Assembly: GCF_016587375.1 (NCBI RefSeq)
Contig: NZ_BNJG01000001.1
Location: forward strand, 1,612,001 to 1,676,000
Origin: Ktedonobacter robiniae
Lineage (GTDB): Bacteria; Chloroflexota; Ktedonobacteria; Ktedonobacterales; Ktedonobacteraceae
DNA length: 64,000 nucleotides
Reading direction: 5' to 3'
Below, piece by piece: positions 6,724 through 14,358 of the stretch (its first letter is position 1; every line of letters begins with the position of its first letter). Made by a program: the position numbers and the translations under genes. The notes under the pieces are model-generated. The model was not told the DNA's origin, did not search any database, and saw only the letters and a list, made by a program, of their open reading frames with translations.

Positions 6724-8145
6724 TTAGCGAAGGTTAAGTTGTTGTCCAGAATTGATAATAACTTTCCTTGCAACGAATCTAAGTAGTTCTATATCATAGC
6801 CAAGCATGTTAGCTTCTTTTGAAAACGGAAGAAGTAACTCTTCTTGACTATCAGTGTCTTGTAGCTTCGTGTGAACTATTTTGCAACGTATCTCATATAT
6901 TCTTAGTGCTGTGTTAAGGACTACATTATTTTCTGGTTTGTTACCTTCATTGAAAATATTTTGTAATGCAATGGCTTTCCATTGGGCCTTAGTCTTGAAG
7001 AATTGGTTTCTTGACTCTTCTTCTTGAATAAAGCTACTAATTTCTTCTGATGACATACAATGTTCTATAGTAGCTTTAAGTGAATCTCGCTCATTAGCAA
7101 ACCCCCCTTTCCCTATATAAGGCTTTATCAATGCAACCAGCCGACTAACATTTCTATCTAGGTCATTCATAAATGACGGATCTTTTAGCAATCGTTTGAT
7201 GATATCATTCGTTTGGATAGCTGCGAACGAAGGAAAGAAATATTCTATTACTTGGTAGTATGCTAAGTATTGTAAAAGAGGCATACCAATTGATGCGCTT
7301 GCATACCAATATAATGACATTGGCTTTGTTTCAAATTGGTACTCTGGAAAACTAAGAGATATTGGAGGCTTTGATTGTCGAAATAACATGTTAGCACTGT
7401 GATTTTTTTGTTCTTCGTTCTCGAGATAGGCTGATACACCATTAATGTCTAATTGAAGACAAATGTTATTAGCAATTCGTTCTAAAATTCGTCGCGCATG
7501 ATTATGGTCGTTTATCTGAATATTTTCTATTTTGATTGCTATACTTGTTGGGTAAGGGCTTTTATATGGAGAATATGGTAAATGAGGCCTGAAATATTCT
7601 TGTATTACTGAACGTGCTCTATCTAGTCTCCTACGTAATATTTGTCTTTTTTCATGGAGAAGGTCCTCTTGAAAAATATCAATGAGACTTAGTGTCTGCG
7701 ATGTTAGCCCAATAGATAATTGAATGTTTTGATGCCACTCACTGCTTGAGGTTAAGACTAACCTGAGGTCATCATTTGTCTCTGAATCATCATTTGTCTC
7801 TGAAGAGCCATAGAGAGATACAAGCAACCTTTTTAAAATTGCGGATGGTGGACGTGGAAGAGGACTGACAAATTGTAATTTTGCTTCGATTAAGCCTAAT
7901 TCCTTTGACCAAATAGCTTTGTAATCATTGATGCAAAAAAATTTATCAAAGTTAGTTTCCACTAAGAGCAATGCTTCTGTTTCTCTATCAAGACTTAACT
8001 TTAACTGCTTGAATTGGTTATTATCTATAGGGATATTAATTAGCAATCTTCTTGAGACGTATTCTGTTGTGATTTTTGCAATTTTGCACCTCTCTTCGAT
8101 TTTTTTAAAAACCATTGGAATTTCTTCATTATTTAAATCTGACAT
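6724..8145 (-). CDS. Unknown ~473-residue protein with C-terminal HEPN-like motif
   Basis: I place the start at ATG 8145, five nt after GGGAG; an in-frame ATG at 8157 overlaps that site. No domain is recognisable in the first 350 residues, which are mixed alpha/beta and soluble. Near residues 415-425, the sequence ALRIYEIRCKIVHTK has the R-x4-H spacing of HEPN ribonucleases, within a helix pair as expected for that fold. HEPN proteins of this size are frequent in anti-phage systems as RNA-cleaving effectors. An 18-bp tandem duplication encodes SETNDDSETNDD in the middle. The gene is markedly AT-rich and lies beside the two HNH genes, so I treat it as defence cargo. That function is inference. 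Confidence 0.6.
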   Translation of the reverse strand: MSDLNNEEIPMVFKKIEERCKIAKITTEYVSRRLLINIPIDNNQFKQLKLSLDRETEALLLVETNFDKFFCINDYKAIWSKELGLIEAKLQFVSPLPRPPSAILKRLLVSLYGSSETNDDSETNDDLRLVLTSSSEWHQNIQLSIGLTSQTLSLIDIFQEDLLHEKRQILRRRLDRARSVIQEYFRPHLPYSPYKSPYPTSIAIKIENIQINDHNHARRILERIANNICLQLDINGVSAYLENEEQKNHSANMLFRQSKPPISLSFPEYQFETKPMSLYWYASASIGMPLLQYLAYYQVIEYFFPSFAAIQTNDIIKRLLKDPSFMNDLDRNVSRLVALIKPYIGKGGFANERDSLKATIEHCMSSEEISSFIQEEESRNQFFKTKAQWKAIALQNIFNEGNKPENNVVLNTALRIYEIRCKIVHTKLQDTDSQEELLLPFSKEANMLGYDIELLRFVARKVIINSGQQLNLR

Positions 8146-8329
8146 AGCATCTCCCATAAAAATAATACTTGCCTTGGCATGTCAATTAATTCAACTATTA
8201 TACCCTATTTCGTTGGGTTTTGTCTGTTATTGTGGTTTATTCTGTTCTTTATGGCAAGCCATTGCTTAGCCACTTGCTATCCTACTCGTTTTTTCTCAGC
8301 TAGATCTTTCCTTTTTCCTTTATTTACAT

Positions 8330-8348
8330 TATAATTAATCTAGATTAA
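8330..8348 (+). promoter_or_regulatory. GntR operator overlapping -10 of the gntR promoter
   Basis: TATAAT (8330-8335) is immediately overlapped by the perfect 14-bp palindrome TTAATCTAGATTAA (8335-8348), whose first T is the last T of the -10. A near-identical palindrome in exactly the same position relative to TATAAT lies at 10098-10111. No good -35 is visible here. Confidence 0.7.
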
Positions 8349-8397
8349 ATGTTTTAGTTTAAGTGGTCTAGCATGAATAAGAAAGGGAGTGCTTATT

Positions 8398-9132
8398 ATG
8401 ACGGAAGCCAAAGTGGATGTTATAGCTGATGTTTTTAGGCAGCGCTTGTTAGAGGGTGAGTATGGGACGAGGGGTAGGCTTCCCTCATTGCGCCTTCTCT
8501 CAAAAGAGTTCGATACGACGAACGAGACAATGAATAAAGTTATCCAACTGCTTCAAGCCGAGGGTCTATTAGTGTCTCGTGGTCGCGCAGGTGTATTCGT
8601 TAATAGTGTGCGTACTCGTATTCCTGGCATCACATCTCGCTTTGATCTCTACTTACAAGAGCAAGGGCTTACACCAATGGAGGAGAATATAGAAGCTCCT
8701 GGTATCGTACCTGCACCTGAATATGTTGCTAAAGCACTAGGTATTGAGCCTGGCTCGGAAGTAGTGAGGCGTATTCGTTTGCAAGGTGGAGATGATATTC
8801 CTTTTCGCATTGCTGAAAACTATTATCCTGTTACCCTAGCTGGGGGCACTGTTCTTCAATGGTTGCAAAGTAACAAGTACTTAGATGTGCTTGATGCAAT
8901 CAAAGGAGCTCACGGCAAATACGTAAAGAGCATTTCTGAGGATGTGATTGGTCGTTTGCCAACTACGGGAGAAGCAGATTTATTGAAGATTGTTCGCGGT
9001 GCTCCAGTTTTGGAAGTTCAACGTAAGAGTTATGCACAAGATGATAAGACTGTGATTATGTTCAATAAGATCGTCTTTGTTGCGAGCTACTTTGTCTTGA
9101 CTTACGACTATACAGCCCAGCATTGGGGATAA
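8398..9132 (+). CDS. GntR-family transcriptional regulator (HutC/UTRA type)
   Basis: The protein has 244 residues. The N-terminal winged helix (LPSLRLLSKEFDTTNETMNKVIQLLQAEGLLVSRGRAGVFV) is typical of GntR, and the C-terminal ~150 residues resemble a UTRA effector domain (EPGSEVVRRIRLQG, later APVLEVQRKSYAQD). I place the start at ATG 8398 behind AAAGGGAG; GTG 8389 is too close to it. It most likely binds the TTRATCTAGATYAA palindromes at its own promoter and at the 10.1-kb operon promoter. This parallels KorSA of pSAM2, a GntR repressor controlling element excision and replication. Confidence 0.85.
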   Translation: MTEAKVDVIADVFRQRLLEGEYGTRGRLPSLRLLSKEFDTTNETMNKVIQLLQAEGLLVSRGRAGVFVNSVRTRIPGITSRFDLYLQEQGLTPMEENIEAPGIVPAPEYVAKALGIEPGSEVVRRIRLQGGDDIPFRIAENYYPVTLAGGTVLQWLQSNKYLDVLDAIKGAHGKYVKSISEDVIGRLPTTGEADLLKIVRGAPVLEVQRKSYAQDDKTVIMFNKIVFVASYFVLTYDYTAQHWG

Positions 9133-9150
9133 GACCGAGGCATGTTTCGA

Positions 9151-9181
9151 GGGGTGGTAAAAATCGCCACCCCTTATATTT
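9151..9181 (+). terminator. Terminator between gntR and the convergent HTH-GNAT gene
   Basis: GGGGTGG / CCACCCC with a 9-nt loop is followed by TTATATTTTT. The opposite strand carries A-rich sequence, so it may serve both convergent genes. Confidence 0.7.
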
Positions 9182-9961
9182 TTAGTCTTTAATGCTGCTT
9201 AGGTACTTTTTGATGAGCTTGGCAGGCGTTTTAAGGTTCTGCAAAAGGTACCCTTTCCGCTCTCCTCCATACAGGTTCACAATCTCTGTGAAACCCAGGT
9301 TCTCGAAGATTTCTTGCCCCTTGGCAGTAGCCCCTATTCCATACCAATTTTTGATGTCAAACTGACTGTTCTGTTTTGTTGCCCACTTGAGAGTTTGGGT
9401 TATAATAAATCGTCCAACATCTGCATCTCTTTTTGCATTCCCTGTGGGTTTTACAGTAAGGCTGCACACGTAAACGGATATACTTGGATCGGTCCATTGT
9501 CTAATAGCTTCTAATGGAATATCTCTTTCTCGTATCTTGTCATTTAGCAGTGCTAGCATAATGTCCTCATCGAGAGGCATCAGGCTAGAGTAGGCGATGA
9601 GCTGGCCCTGCTCCTTTACACTCATCTGCATTTCATCATTAATGTCACGCCATTCTAAAAGTGTGTCAAATGGTACTATATCATCTTCCCCATACAGATG
9701 CGCCCCAATTTGGACCTCTGACCATGTGTCAGCTACATTTGAGGGCGAAAAGACAAGATGAGTGGGACCCTGGCGCTTATTCTTTGTGTACTGTCTTTTT
9801 GCAAGAGTGTCAATTGCTTCCTTTGGATAGCGTCTTCCTCGTTGTCTGCCTGGCTCGATTTCAAAAGGAATGAGGCCATTTTCAACTTCCTTAAAGAATG
9901 TCGATCTTGGCTTACCAAGCTTTTTCATTGCTTCCTCTGCTGAATAGAACTCGTTGCTCAT
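9182..9961 (-). CDS. HTH-GNAT fusion protein
   Basis: The protein has 259 residues. The first ~55 (YSAEEAMKKLGKPRSTFFKEVENGLIPFEIEPGRQRGRRYPKEAIDTLAK) form a MerR/excisionase-type helix-turn-helix of the helix_turn_helix_17 style. The rest has the layout of a GNAT acetyltransferase, with a C-terminal GQEIFENLGFTEIVNLYG that matches the family's last conserved strand-helix. A clear ribosome site (GGGGGAGAT) precedes ATG 9961. It is transcribed convergently with gntR and divergently from the long operon. A DNA-binding acetyltransferase could be a second regulator or a toxin with its own operator-binding domain. No partner antitoxin is visible. Confidence 0.65.
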   Translation of the reverse strand: MSNEFYSAEEAMKKLGKPRSTFFKEVENGLIPFEIEPGRQRGRRYPKEAIDTLAKRQYTKNKRQGPTHLVFSPSNVADTWSEVQIGAHLYGEDDIVPFDTLLEWRDINDEMQMSVKEQGQLIAYSSLMPLDEDIMLALLNDKIRERDIPLEAIRQWTDPSISVYVCSLTVKPTGNAKRDADVGRFIITQTLKWATKQNSQFDIKNWYGIGATAKGQEIFENLGFTEIVNLYGGERKGYLLQNLKTPAKLIKKYLSSIKD

Positions 9962-10068
9962 ATCTCCCCCTTAAAGCAGCTTATTTTGCTATTATACGAC
10001 CTTACTGTGGATTTGTGTACTCTTAGTCTTGGACTTAAAAGCACAGGAAAACTTATAGACTTATAGAC

Positions 10069-10111
10069 TTGACTTCGTAGACTTGTATGTCTTATAATTG
10101 ATCTAGATCAA
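10069..10111 (+). promoter_or_regulatory. Main element operon promoter with GntR operator
   Basis: TTGACT (10069-10074), an 18-bp spacer and TATAAT (10093-10098) form a strong promoter. The perfect palindrome TTGATCTAGATCAA (10098-10111) overlaps the last base of the -10 and would cover the start site. Just upstream, 10050-10070 holds tandem CTTATAGA repeats that could bind another regulator. The remainder of 10112-10310 is untranslated leader. Confidence 0.75.
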
Positions 10112-10310
10112 ATAAACCAGACGAAAACATCTAGTGTGTAGAACGAGCGTCTGGGATCGAAGTAACTTCAGAGCAATTAAATGGCAAGCTGTGAAAGTGG
10201 AAGTGAATAGACAAAGCATATAGCTGTGCTGTGGAGAGGCTTGGGAGGCGGTTATGTGGAAGGGTATCTTTCTCTGTTGGTTGTGGTGTTGTTACAGAAA
10301 GGAGTCGCCT

Positions 10311-10550
10311 ATGAGCTGGGGTAGAAAACAGTTTCGGTCTGAGGTGAAACAACCTCGTCACGCTCGCGTGAGCCTGAGCGGCATTTCTTGTGCTGATTGT
10401 AATGTTGAGCTTCCTGCGACGTTTCCTATTGCTGAGCATGATGGCCGGTGTCGCCACTGCTTCTCCTCTCTATATGGTAGTGCTCCCTTTGTAGGCGGTG
10501 AACAACTTGTGCACTTCGAGGTGGTGAATGGCTTGCTGGTCGCCCTCTAG
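10311..10550 (+). CDS. Small zinc-finger-like protein, first gene of the element operon
   Basis: The protein has 79 residues with two Cys pairs (CADC and CRHC, 21 residues apart), as in a zinc ribbon. The start at ATG 10311 is preceded by AAAGGAGTCGCCT. An in-frame ATG at 10254 also has a ribosome-site-like GGGAGGCGGTT and would add 19 hydrophobic, Cys/Trp-rich residues, so the longer form cannot be excluded. Function unknown. Confidence 0.55.
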   Translation: MSWGRKQFRSEVKQPRHARVSLSGISCADCNVELPATFPIAEHDGRCRHCFSSLYGSAPFVGGEQLVHFEVVNGLLVAL

Positions 10551-10607
10551 GGGTTGTGCCAGGAGAGCAAGGGATGCACGTTCTCGCGTTTAGAGAGGAG
10601 AAGGCCT

Positions 10608-10766
10608 ATGAACATAATAAGCGCTGTATTGGTTATTGGCTTGCTGTTGTGTGGACTGGTGATCTGGCGGGTACGCCAGCGTGTCTGGGCCATTGGCATT
10701 GTCTTCCTCTGGGGCGTCGTTCCCCTGGTGATGCTCTCCTTTGTGTGCTGGGTTGGACAGAAGTAG
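10608..10766 (+). CDS. Small membrane protein
   Basis: The protein has 52 residues with two hydrophobic helices (IISAVLVIGLLLCGLVIW and VWAIGIVFLWGVVPLVMLSFV) separated by a short basic loop (RVRQR). The ribosome site GAGGAGAAGGCCT precedes ATG 10608. No family is recognised. It resembles other tiny TM proteins in this operon. Confidence 0.6.
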   Translation: MNIISAVLVIGLLLCGLVIWRVRQRVWAIGIVFLWGVVPLVMLSFVCWVGQK

Positions 10767-10795
10767 ACCGGCTATTCGGTTGTTGGGAGGTGCTT

Positions 10796-10966
10796 ATGAG
10801 CATGATAAACATTGTTGCGTTGCTGGTGACTACTGGTGTGCTTCTGGCTTCGGTCCTGTTCGTGAAGCGCACATTGAATGCGCCTATGGACGCAACTGAT
10901 TGGGGATTGGTGGCCTTTGGGAGCCTGGCGGCGTTCGTGGTGCTTCACCTGTTCCCTTTGCGCTAG
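10796..10966 (+). CDS. Small membrane protein
   Basis: The protein has 56 residues with two predicted TM helices (INIVALLVTTGVLLASVLFV and WGLVAFGSLAAFVVLHLF). The start at ATG 10796 follows GGGAGGTGCTT. The topology is like the preceding gene and the pair may form a complex. In 10967-11215 I see no convincing gene, only GT-rich sequence. Confidence 0.6.
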   Translation: MSMINIVALLVTTGVLLASVLFVKRTLNAPMDATDWGLVAFGSLAAFVVLHLFPLR

Positions 10967-11215
10967 ACGGGGTGATTGGCTAGCCGATCAGTTAATAGCT
11001 TGCGGTGGAGAGATAGAAGGGTGGGAGACGTGGCAGCATCGCCCGGTGGTGGTGGAAAATTGGCGGGTGTTGTGTGGTGAGCGGTGTGTGAGTTGCGGGC
11101 GATGCTTGTGTGGTGGTGGGTGTGAACAAGGTGAGCAAGCTGGTGTGGTGGTGCTGGTGGTGGAATAACGGATGTTGTTTGTTGTGCATGATGAGTTGTT
11201 GCAAGGAGGTGGCCT

Positions 11216-11566
11216 ATGATTATGAACGCGCTGTTTTTAGGTGGGCAGGTGATTGAGAGTACCTTTTATGACCAGATGACTGGCGCGCCGAAGAAGGGAC
11301 ACTCACTGGTCTTGGATGTGTTAGATGCTGATACCCACGAGAAGTATCAGTGCCAGCTTTCGGAGGGCATTCCCGCGCTTGACAACCTCAAACTGATGGT
11401 CCGCCAGGGGGCGCCTGATGACGTGGTTGAGACGGCAGTGGAGGAGGTGAAAGCCTCGCTTCCTCCGCAGATGTCGCCCCTGACACTCGAAATCCGAGCA
11501 ATTAAAGGCAAGCCGCCGTTTCTCAAGCTGGTCTGTCGGCTCGCACAAGTGGCGGTGGCTCCCTAA
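11216..11566 (+). CDS. Unknown 116-residue soluble protein
   Basis: The start at ATG 11216 follows AAGGAGGTGGCCT. The protein is predicted to be a compact alpha/beta fold beginning with MIMNALFLGGQVIESTFYDQMTGAPKKGHSLVLDVLD, which recalls single-strand-binding or plasmid-partition OB-like small proteins. I cannot assign it to a family. The acidic middle (APDDVVETAVEEVKASL) is helical. Confidence 0.6.
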   Translation: MIMNALFLGGQVIESTFYDQMTGAPKKGHSLVLDVLDADTHEKYQCQLSEGIPALDNLKLMVRQGAPDDVVETAVEEVKASLPPQMSPLTLEIRAIKGKPPFLKLVCRLAQVAVAP

Positions 11567-11585
11567 GGGGTAGGAGGAGGTGCCT

Positions 11586-11687
11586 ATGAAGCTAGATTTT
11601 GAGCGGGCGCTTGGGTTCTTCGGTATATGGTTCGGGGTGTTGGGTCTCGTGTGGCTGTTCCTGCATTATGGGCTGCATGTGATGTAG
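11586..11687 (+). CDS. 33-residue single-TM peptide
   Basis: ATG 11586 follows GGAGGAGGTGCCT, the operon's standard start context. The peptide is one hydrophobic helix (FGIWFGVLGLVWLFLHYGL) after a short charged N-terminus (MKLDFERALG). The ribosome site and the position between two real genes argue that it is translated. Function unknown. Confidence 0.5.
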   Translation: MKLDFERALGFFGIWFGVLGLVWLFLHYGLHVM

Positions 11688-11751
11688 TTGCGTATGGCTA
11701 GTCGTGGGTCGAGCAATCGGCGCATGTCTAGCCAGAGAAAGGGAGGTGGTT

Positions 11752-12399
11752 ATGGCATTAGTTCAACAAAGTCTCAGAGGAATACGGCAACAGAGTGGGT
11801 CATGGGTTCGCAATGCTGAGCATCTGGTGATGCGTCTGGTCTCGTTGGCGTTTTCGCTGGCCTCGGCACATGCGATACGCTGGTTCTTCGCGCCAATGGA
11901 TCATGCAGATGTATTACAGCCCTATATCACCTGGGGTATTGCGATTGGCTTTGGTGTCCTGGGCTTCTTCGTGAGCCGTGGCATCGCTCACCGCATGATG
12001 AACAATGAGCCAGTATGGCTCTACATCCCGATCTGCCTGGTTGTGGAAGTGGTCGAAATCTTCTGCAACTTCTCCCTGGCGGCCTCGGTGGTGCAAAATG
12101 CAACGTGGTTGGGTACGGTTCCACCTGGAATGCATGACCCGCTCATCTATGCGACGTACCTGGTGCTCTCTATTGTGCCTCTGGTGTCGATCTTGCTGGC
12201 GGTTGTGGATATGGATATGGAGCGGCGGCGCGTGAGTGGGTGGAATGGGCATGGGGCTGCACCCAAGGTTGCACCGAAACAGGCCCCGGCATGGGGTGGG
12301 ACTGCTGCCCAGCCGCAAGCTGGCTATCCGACAATGAGGGCACCCGCGCAAGGAGGTGCGGGGGCAAAAGTCCCTTTGCAGGTCCAAACGGTTCCGTAG
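11752..12399 (+). CDS. Multipass membrane protein with Pro/Ala/Gln-rich cytosolic tail
   Basis: The protein has 215 residues. Four hydrophobic segments lie within the first ~150 (LVSLAFSLASAHAIRWFF, ITWGIAIGFGVLGFFV, LYIPICLVVEVVEIFCNFSLA, YLVLSIVPLVSILLAVV). A low-complexity tail rich in Pro, Ala, Gly and Gln follows. The start at ATG 11752 follows AAAGGGAGGTGGTT. No family is recognised. A membrane scaffold with a flexible tail could be part of a transfer apparatus, but nothing in the sequence proves it. Confidence 0.65.
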   Translation: MALVQQSLRGIRQQSGSWVRNAEHLVMRLVSLAFSLASAHAIRWFFAPMDHADVLQPYITWGIAIGFGVLGFFVSRGIAHRMMNNEPVWLYIPICLVVEVVEIFCNFSLAASVVQNATWLGTVPPGMHDPLIYATYLVLSIVPLVSILLAVVDMDMERRRVSGWNGHGAAPKVAPKQAPAWGGTAAQPQAGYPTMRAPAQGGAGAKVPLQVQTVP

Positions 12400-12401
12400 T
12401 C

Positions 12402-12572
12402 TTGTCGTGTCTCTCTGTCGATCCGTCAACAGGGGTGGTGCTCGTGCAGTCCAATGGCAAGCGATTAAGCAAGGATGATGCGGCGGTGGTGCGGCAATTG
12501 CTCGCTGAGGGCAAACAGGTGGTGTTTACAGATCGGCATCAGTGGAGACACTTTCAGGTCCGTGGTTCTTAG
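12402..12572 (+). CDS. Small ORF, possibly translationally coupled
   Basis: A 56-codon frame begins with TTG two nt after the preceding stop and includes later GTG codons at 12435 and 12438. The C-terminal part (VVLVQSNGKRLSKDDAAVVRQLLAEGKQVVFTDRHQWRHFQV) reads like a genuine beta-alpha-beta mini-domain, but no clear Shine-Dalgarno exists. The start is uncertain and the function unknown. Confidence 0.4.
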   Translation: MSCLSVDPSTGVVLVQSNGKRLSKDDAAVVRQLLAEGKQVVFTDRHQWRHFQVRGS

Positions 12573-12673
12573 AGTGTGTTGGTGTGAGTGGTTGGAAGCG
12601 CGTGTGGGGCTGGTGCTCGTGTGGGTATAGCTCTGGACGCGCTTTTGTTGTCGCATGTGCAAGGAGGTAGCCT

Positions 12674-13996
12674 ATGAGTTATGCATATGATGAGCATGTG
12701 GATTATCAGTGGATTAAGCAGACAGCAAAAGCGCAAGGGATATCGGTCAATGACTTGATCGTGCTTGCTCCTCAAAATGACCCTTTCTATACAGGAACGC
12801 CCAGCGACCAGGCGTTAGGGCAATGGTTCGCGCAACTGTGGCATCACTTTGGCTATGATCGCGCCCATATTCGCCGTATTCACTATCAAATTATCAGCCA
12901 GGACCCGCCCATTGTGCTGCCCAATGGCAAGCCATATGAAAACACGATGGAGTGCTGGGACGTGCTGAACTTGGCTTCTAAGGCTGCGCGCTACCTGCAA
13001 CTGGTCGACCCTGCGGCCTTCAATGATCGTCGTACGCCTGAAGTGATGCTCTATGCCTCCTCGGAAACAGGCGACCCGCGCGTTGGGGTCTATGGCTCGC
13101 TCTATCAATCTGATACTAAGCTTCCCGACTTCCCCGATCTCCCTCGCTATAGCGTGTCTGGTTTCAAAGGTGAGCAAAATTATCACCTGGAGGTCTGGTG
13201 TGAGAAGTCGACTATGAATGATGTGCTCGCGCCGCTCTGCCAGAACTACCAGGCGAACCTGCAAACGGGCATGGGTGAGATGAGCATCACAGCGACGCTC
13301 GCGCTTGTCCATCGGTTACAGCAAGCCAATAAACCCGCCCGTATCCTCTACGTCTCCGACTTTGACCCCGCTGGTCAATCCATGCCGGTCGCCGTGTCGC
13401 GCAAAATTGAATACTTTGTGCGCACACTCGGTCTGGACCTGGATATTCGCCTTTTCCCTGTGGTCCTCACCCTTGAACAAGTCCAGTACTACCAGCTCCC
13501 GCGCACTCCGATCAAGGAGACAGAGCGGCGGCGTGTGGGCTTTGAGGCTCGGCATGGAGAAGGGGCGGTAGAGCTTGACGCCCTGGAAGCGCTCTATCCT
13601 GGGACCTTGCAGCAGGTGCTCGCCGGGTATATGGAGAGCTACTACGACACCACGCTTGGGGATCGGGTGTGGCAGCAGTATGAGGCGCTGACTGAGCGGT
13701 TGCGTGAGCACCAGGACCAAGTGATACAGCCCTATGCCTACTACGTTGCCGACCTGCGAGCTGAATATGAGCAGATACGTGCTGAGTTTGAGCAGCGTAT
13801 GGAGAGCTATAGCGCTCGTCTGCGCTCCCTCTGGCAGTCTATCCAGGGCGAGATGAGGCAGCTTCCCGCCTGGTTGGGGGAGTATCCCATTCCTCAAGCC
13901 TACCAGGGCCAGGAAATTGGGGAGGGCCTTTACAATAGCGAGCGAGCCTACATCGAGCAGGTGGAAGCCTACAAGCTGTTCCAGGGGCGTTTGTAG
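12674..13996 (+). CDS. Spo11/topoisomerase VI A-like protein (winged helix plus Toprim)
   Basis: The protein has 440 residues. Residues ~55-125 (YDRAHIRRIHYQII..NTMECWDVLNLASKAARYLQLVD..FNDRRTP) resemble the winged-helix region with a Tyr (Y71) that precedes Toprim domains in Spo11/TopoVI-A. Residues ~170-265 show Toprim hallmarks: an acidic strand end VWCEKS (E177), then TGMGEMSIT, then ILYVSDFDPAGQSMP with D229 and D231. The C-terminal ~120 residues form a long coiled-coil (EQIRAEFEQRMESYSARL). Stand-alone proteins of this kind occur in phages and plasmids, usually unannotated. A DNA cleavage or nicking role in element processing is an inference. The ribosome site AAGGAGGTAGCCT fixes ATG 12674. 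Confidence 0.6.
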   Translation: MSYAYDEHVDYQWIKQTAKAQGISVNDLIVLAPQNDPFYTGTPSDQALGQWFAQLWHHFGYDRAHIRRIHYQIISQDPPIVLPNGKPYENTMECWDVLNLASKAARYLQLVDPAAFNDRRTPEVMLYASSETGDPRVGVYGSLYQSDTKLPDFPDLPRYSVSGFKGEQNYHLEVWCEKSTMNDVLAPLCQNYQANLQTGMGEMSITATLALVHRLQQANKPARILYVSDFDPAGQSMPVAVSRKIEYFVRTLGLDLDIRLFPVVLTLEQVQYYQLPRTPIKETERRRVGFEARHGEGAVELDALEALYPGTLQQVLAGYMESYYDTTLGDRVWQQYEALTERLREHQDQVIQPYAYYVADLRAEYEQIRAEFEQRMESYSARLRSLWQSIQGEMRQLPAWLGEYPIPQAYQGQEIGEGLYNSERAYIEQVEAYKLFQGRL

Positions 13997-13997
13997 C

Positions 13998-14288
13998 ATG
14001 GGTGCTCGTGGTGAGATGGAATGGTTTGACGTGGCGGTATGGCGGTGGTGGCCTTCGTTGCTTCCGACGTGTACCGCTCAGGTATGGGCCTGGAATGCTT
14101 TCTCAGCAATAGAGTGGACCATGCGTCAAAACAATGTCTCTTATGCAGCCTATGTGGCGGCATATGCTGCGGACCATTCCTTGATCTATCGTGCGCGTGA
14201 AGTATGGGTGGATTTGTACGAGGAAGCGTGTCTGCCTGCAAGCGATGAGATGGTCTTTGTAGCGTTGTTTAGTACGAAGCATATGTAG
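13998..14288 (+). CDS. Unknown 96-residue protein
   Basis: ATG 13998 lies one nt after the TAG of the Toprim gene, so translation is probably coupled; no Shine-Dalgarno is evident. The protein is Trp/Ala/Tyr-rich (WAWNAFSAIEWTMRQNNVSYAAYVAAYAADHSLIYRAREVWVDLYEEA), predicted helical and soluble. Unknown family. Confidence 0.5.
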   Translation: MGARGEMEWFDVAVWRWWPSLLPTCTAQVWAWNAFSAIEWTMRQNNVSYAAYVAAYAADHSLIYRAREVWVDLYEEACLPASDEMVFVALFSTKHM

Positions 14289-14300
14289 GACGGATGGTGA

Positions 14301-14342
14301 ATGGCAAGCTGTAGATCGATGGATTGATCTATGGCTTGCCAT
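14301..14342. repeat. Inverted repeat built from the ATGGCAAGC motif
   Basis: ATGGCAAGC at 14301 pairs with GCTTGCCAT ending at 14342. Inside, TAGATC pairs with GATCTA, leaving an 8-nt loop. The outer motif recurs across the element (see findings). Confidence 0.5.
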
Positions 14343-14358
14343 GAGAGGAGGTGGGCCT

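Noticed and set aside
10878..11168. 96-codon frame with CxxC motifs (CGERCVSCGRCLCGGGC)
   Set aside because: It overlaps the small membrane protein gene, has no start with the operon's standard ribosome site, and the Cys/Gly/Val content follows from GT-rich repeats.
13316..13999. 227-codon minus-strand frame opposite the Toprim gene
   Set aside because: It is the mirror of a well-supported coding frame with known motifs, and lacks a ribosome site.
14301..14342. CRISPR-like repeats suggested by the recurring ATGGCAAGC/ATGGCTAGCC motif
   Set aside because: The copies are only 9-12 bp, irregularly spaced and sit at gene ends; no array with constant spacers exists anywhere in the window.
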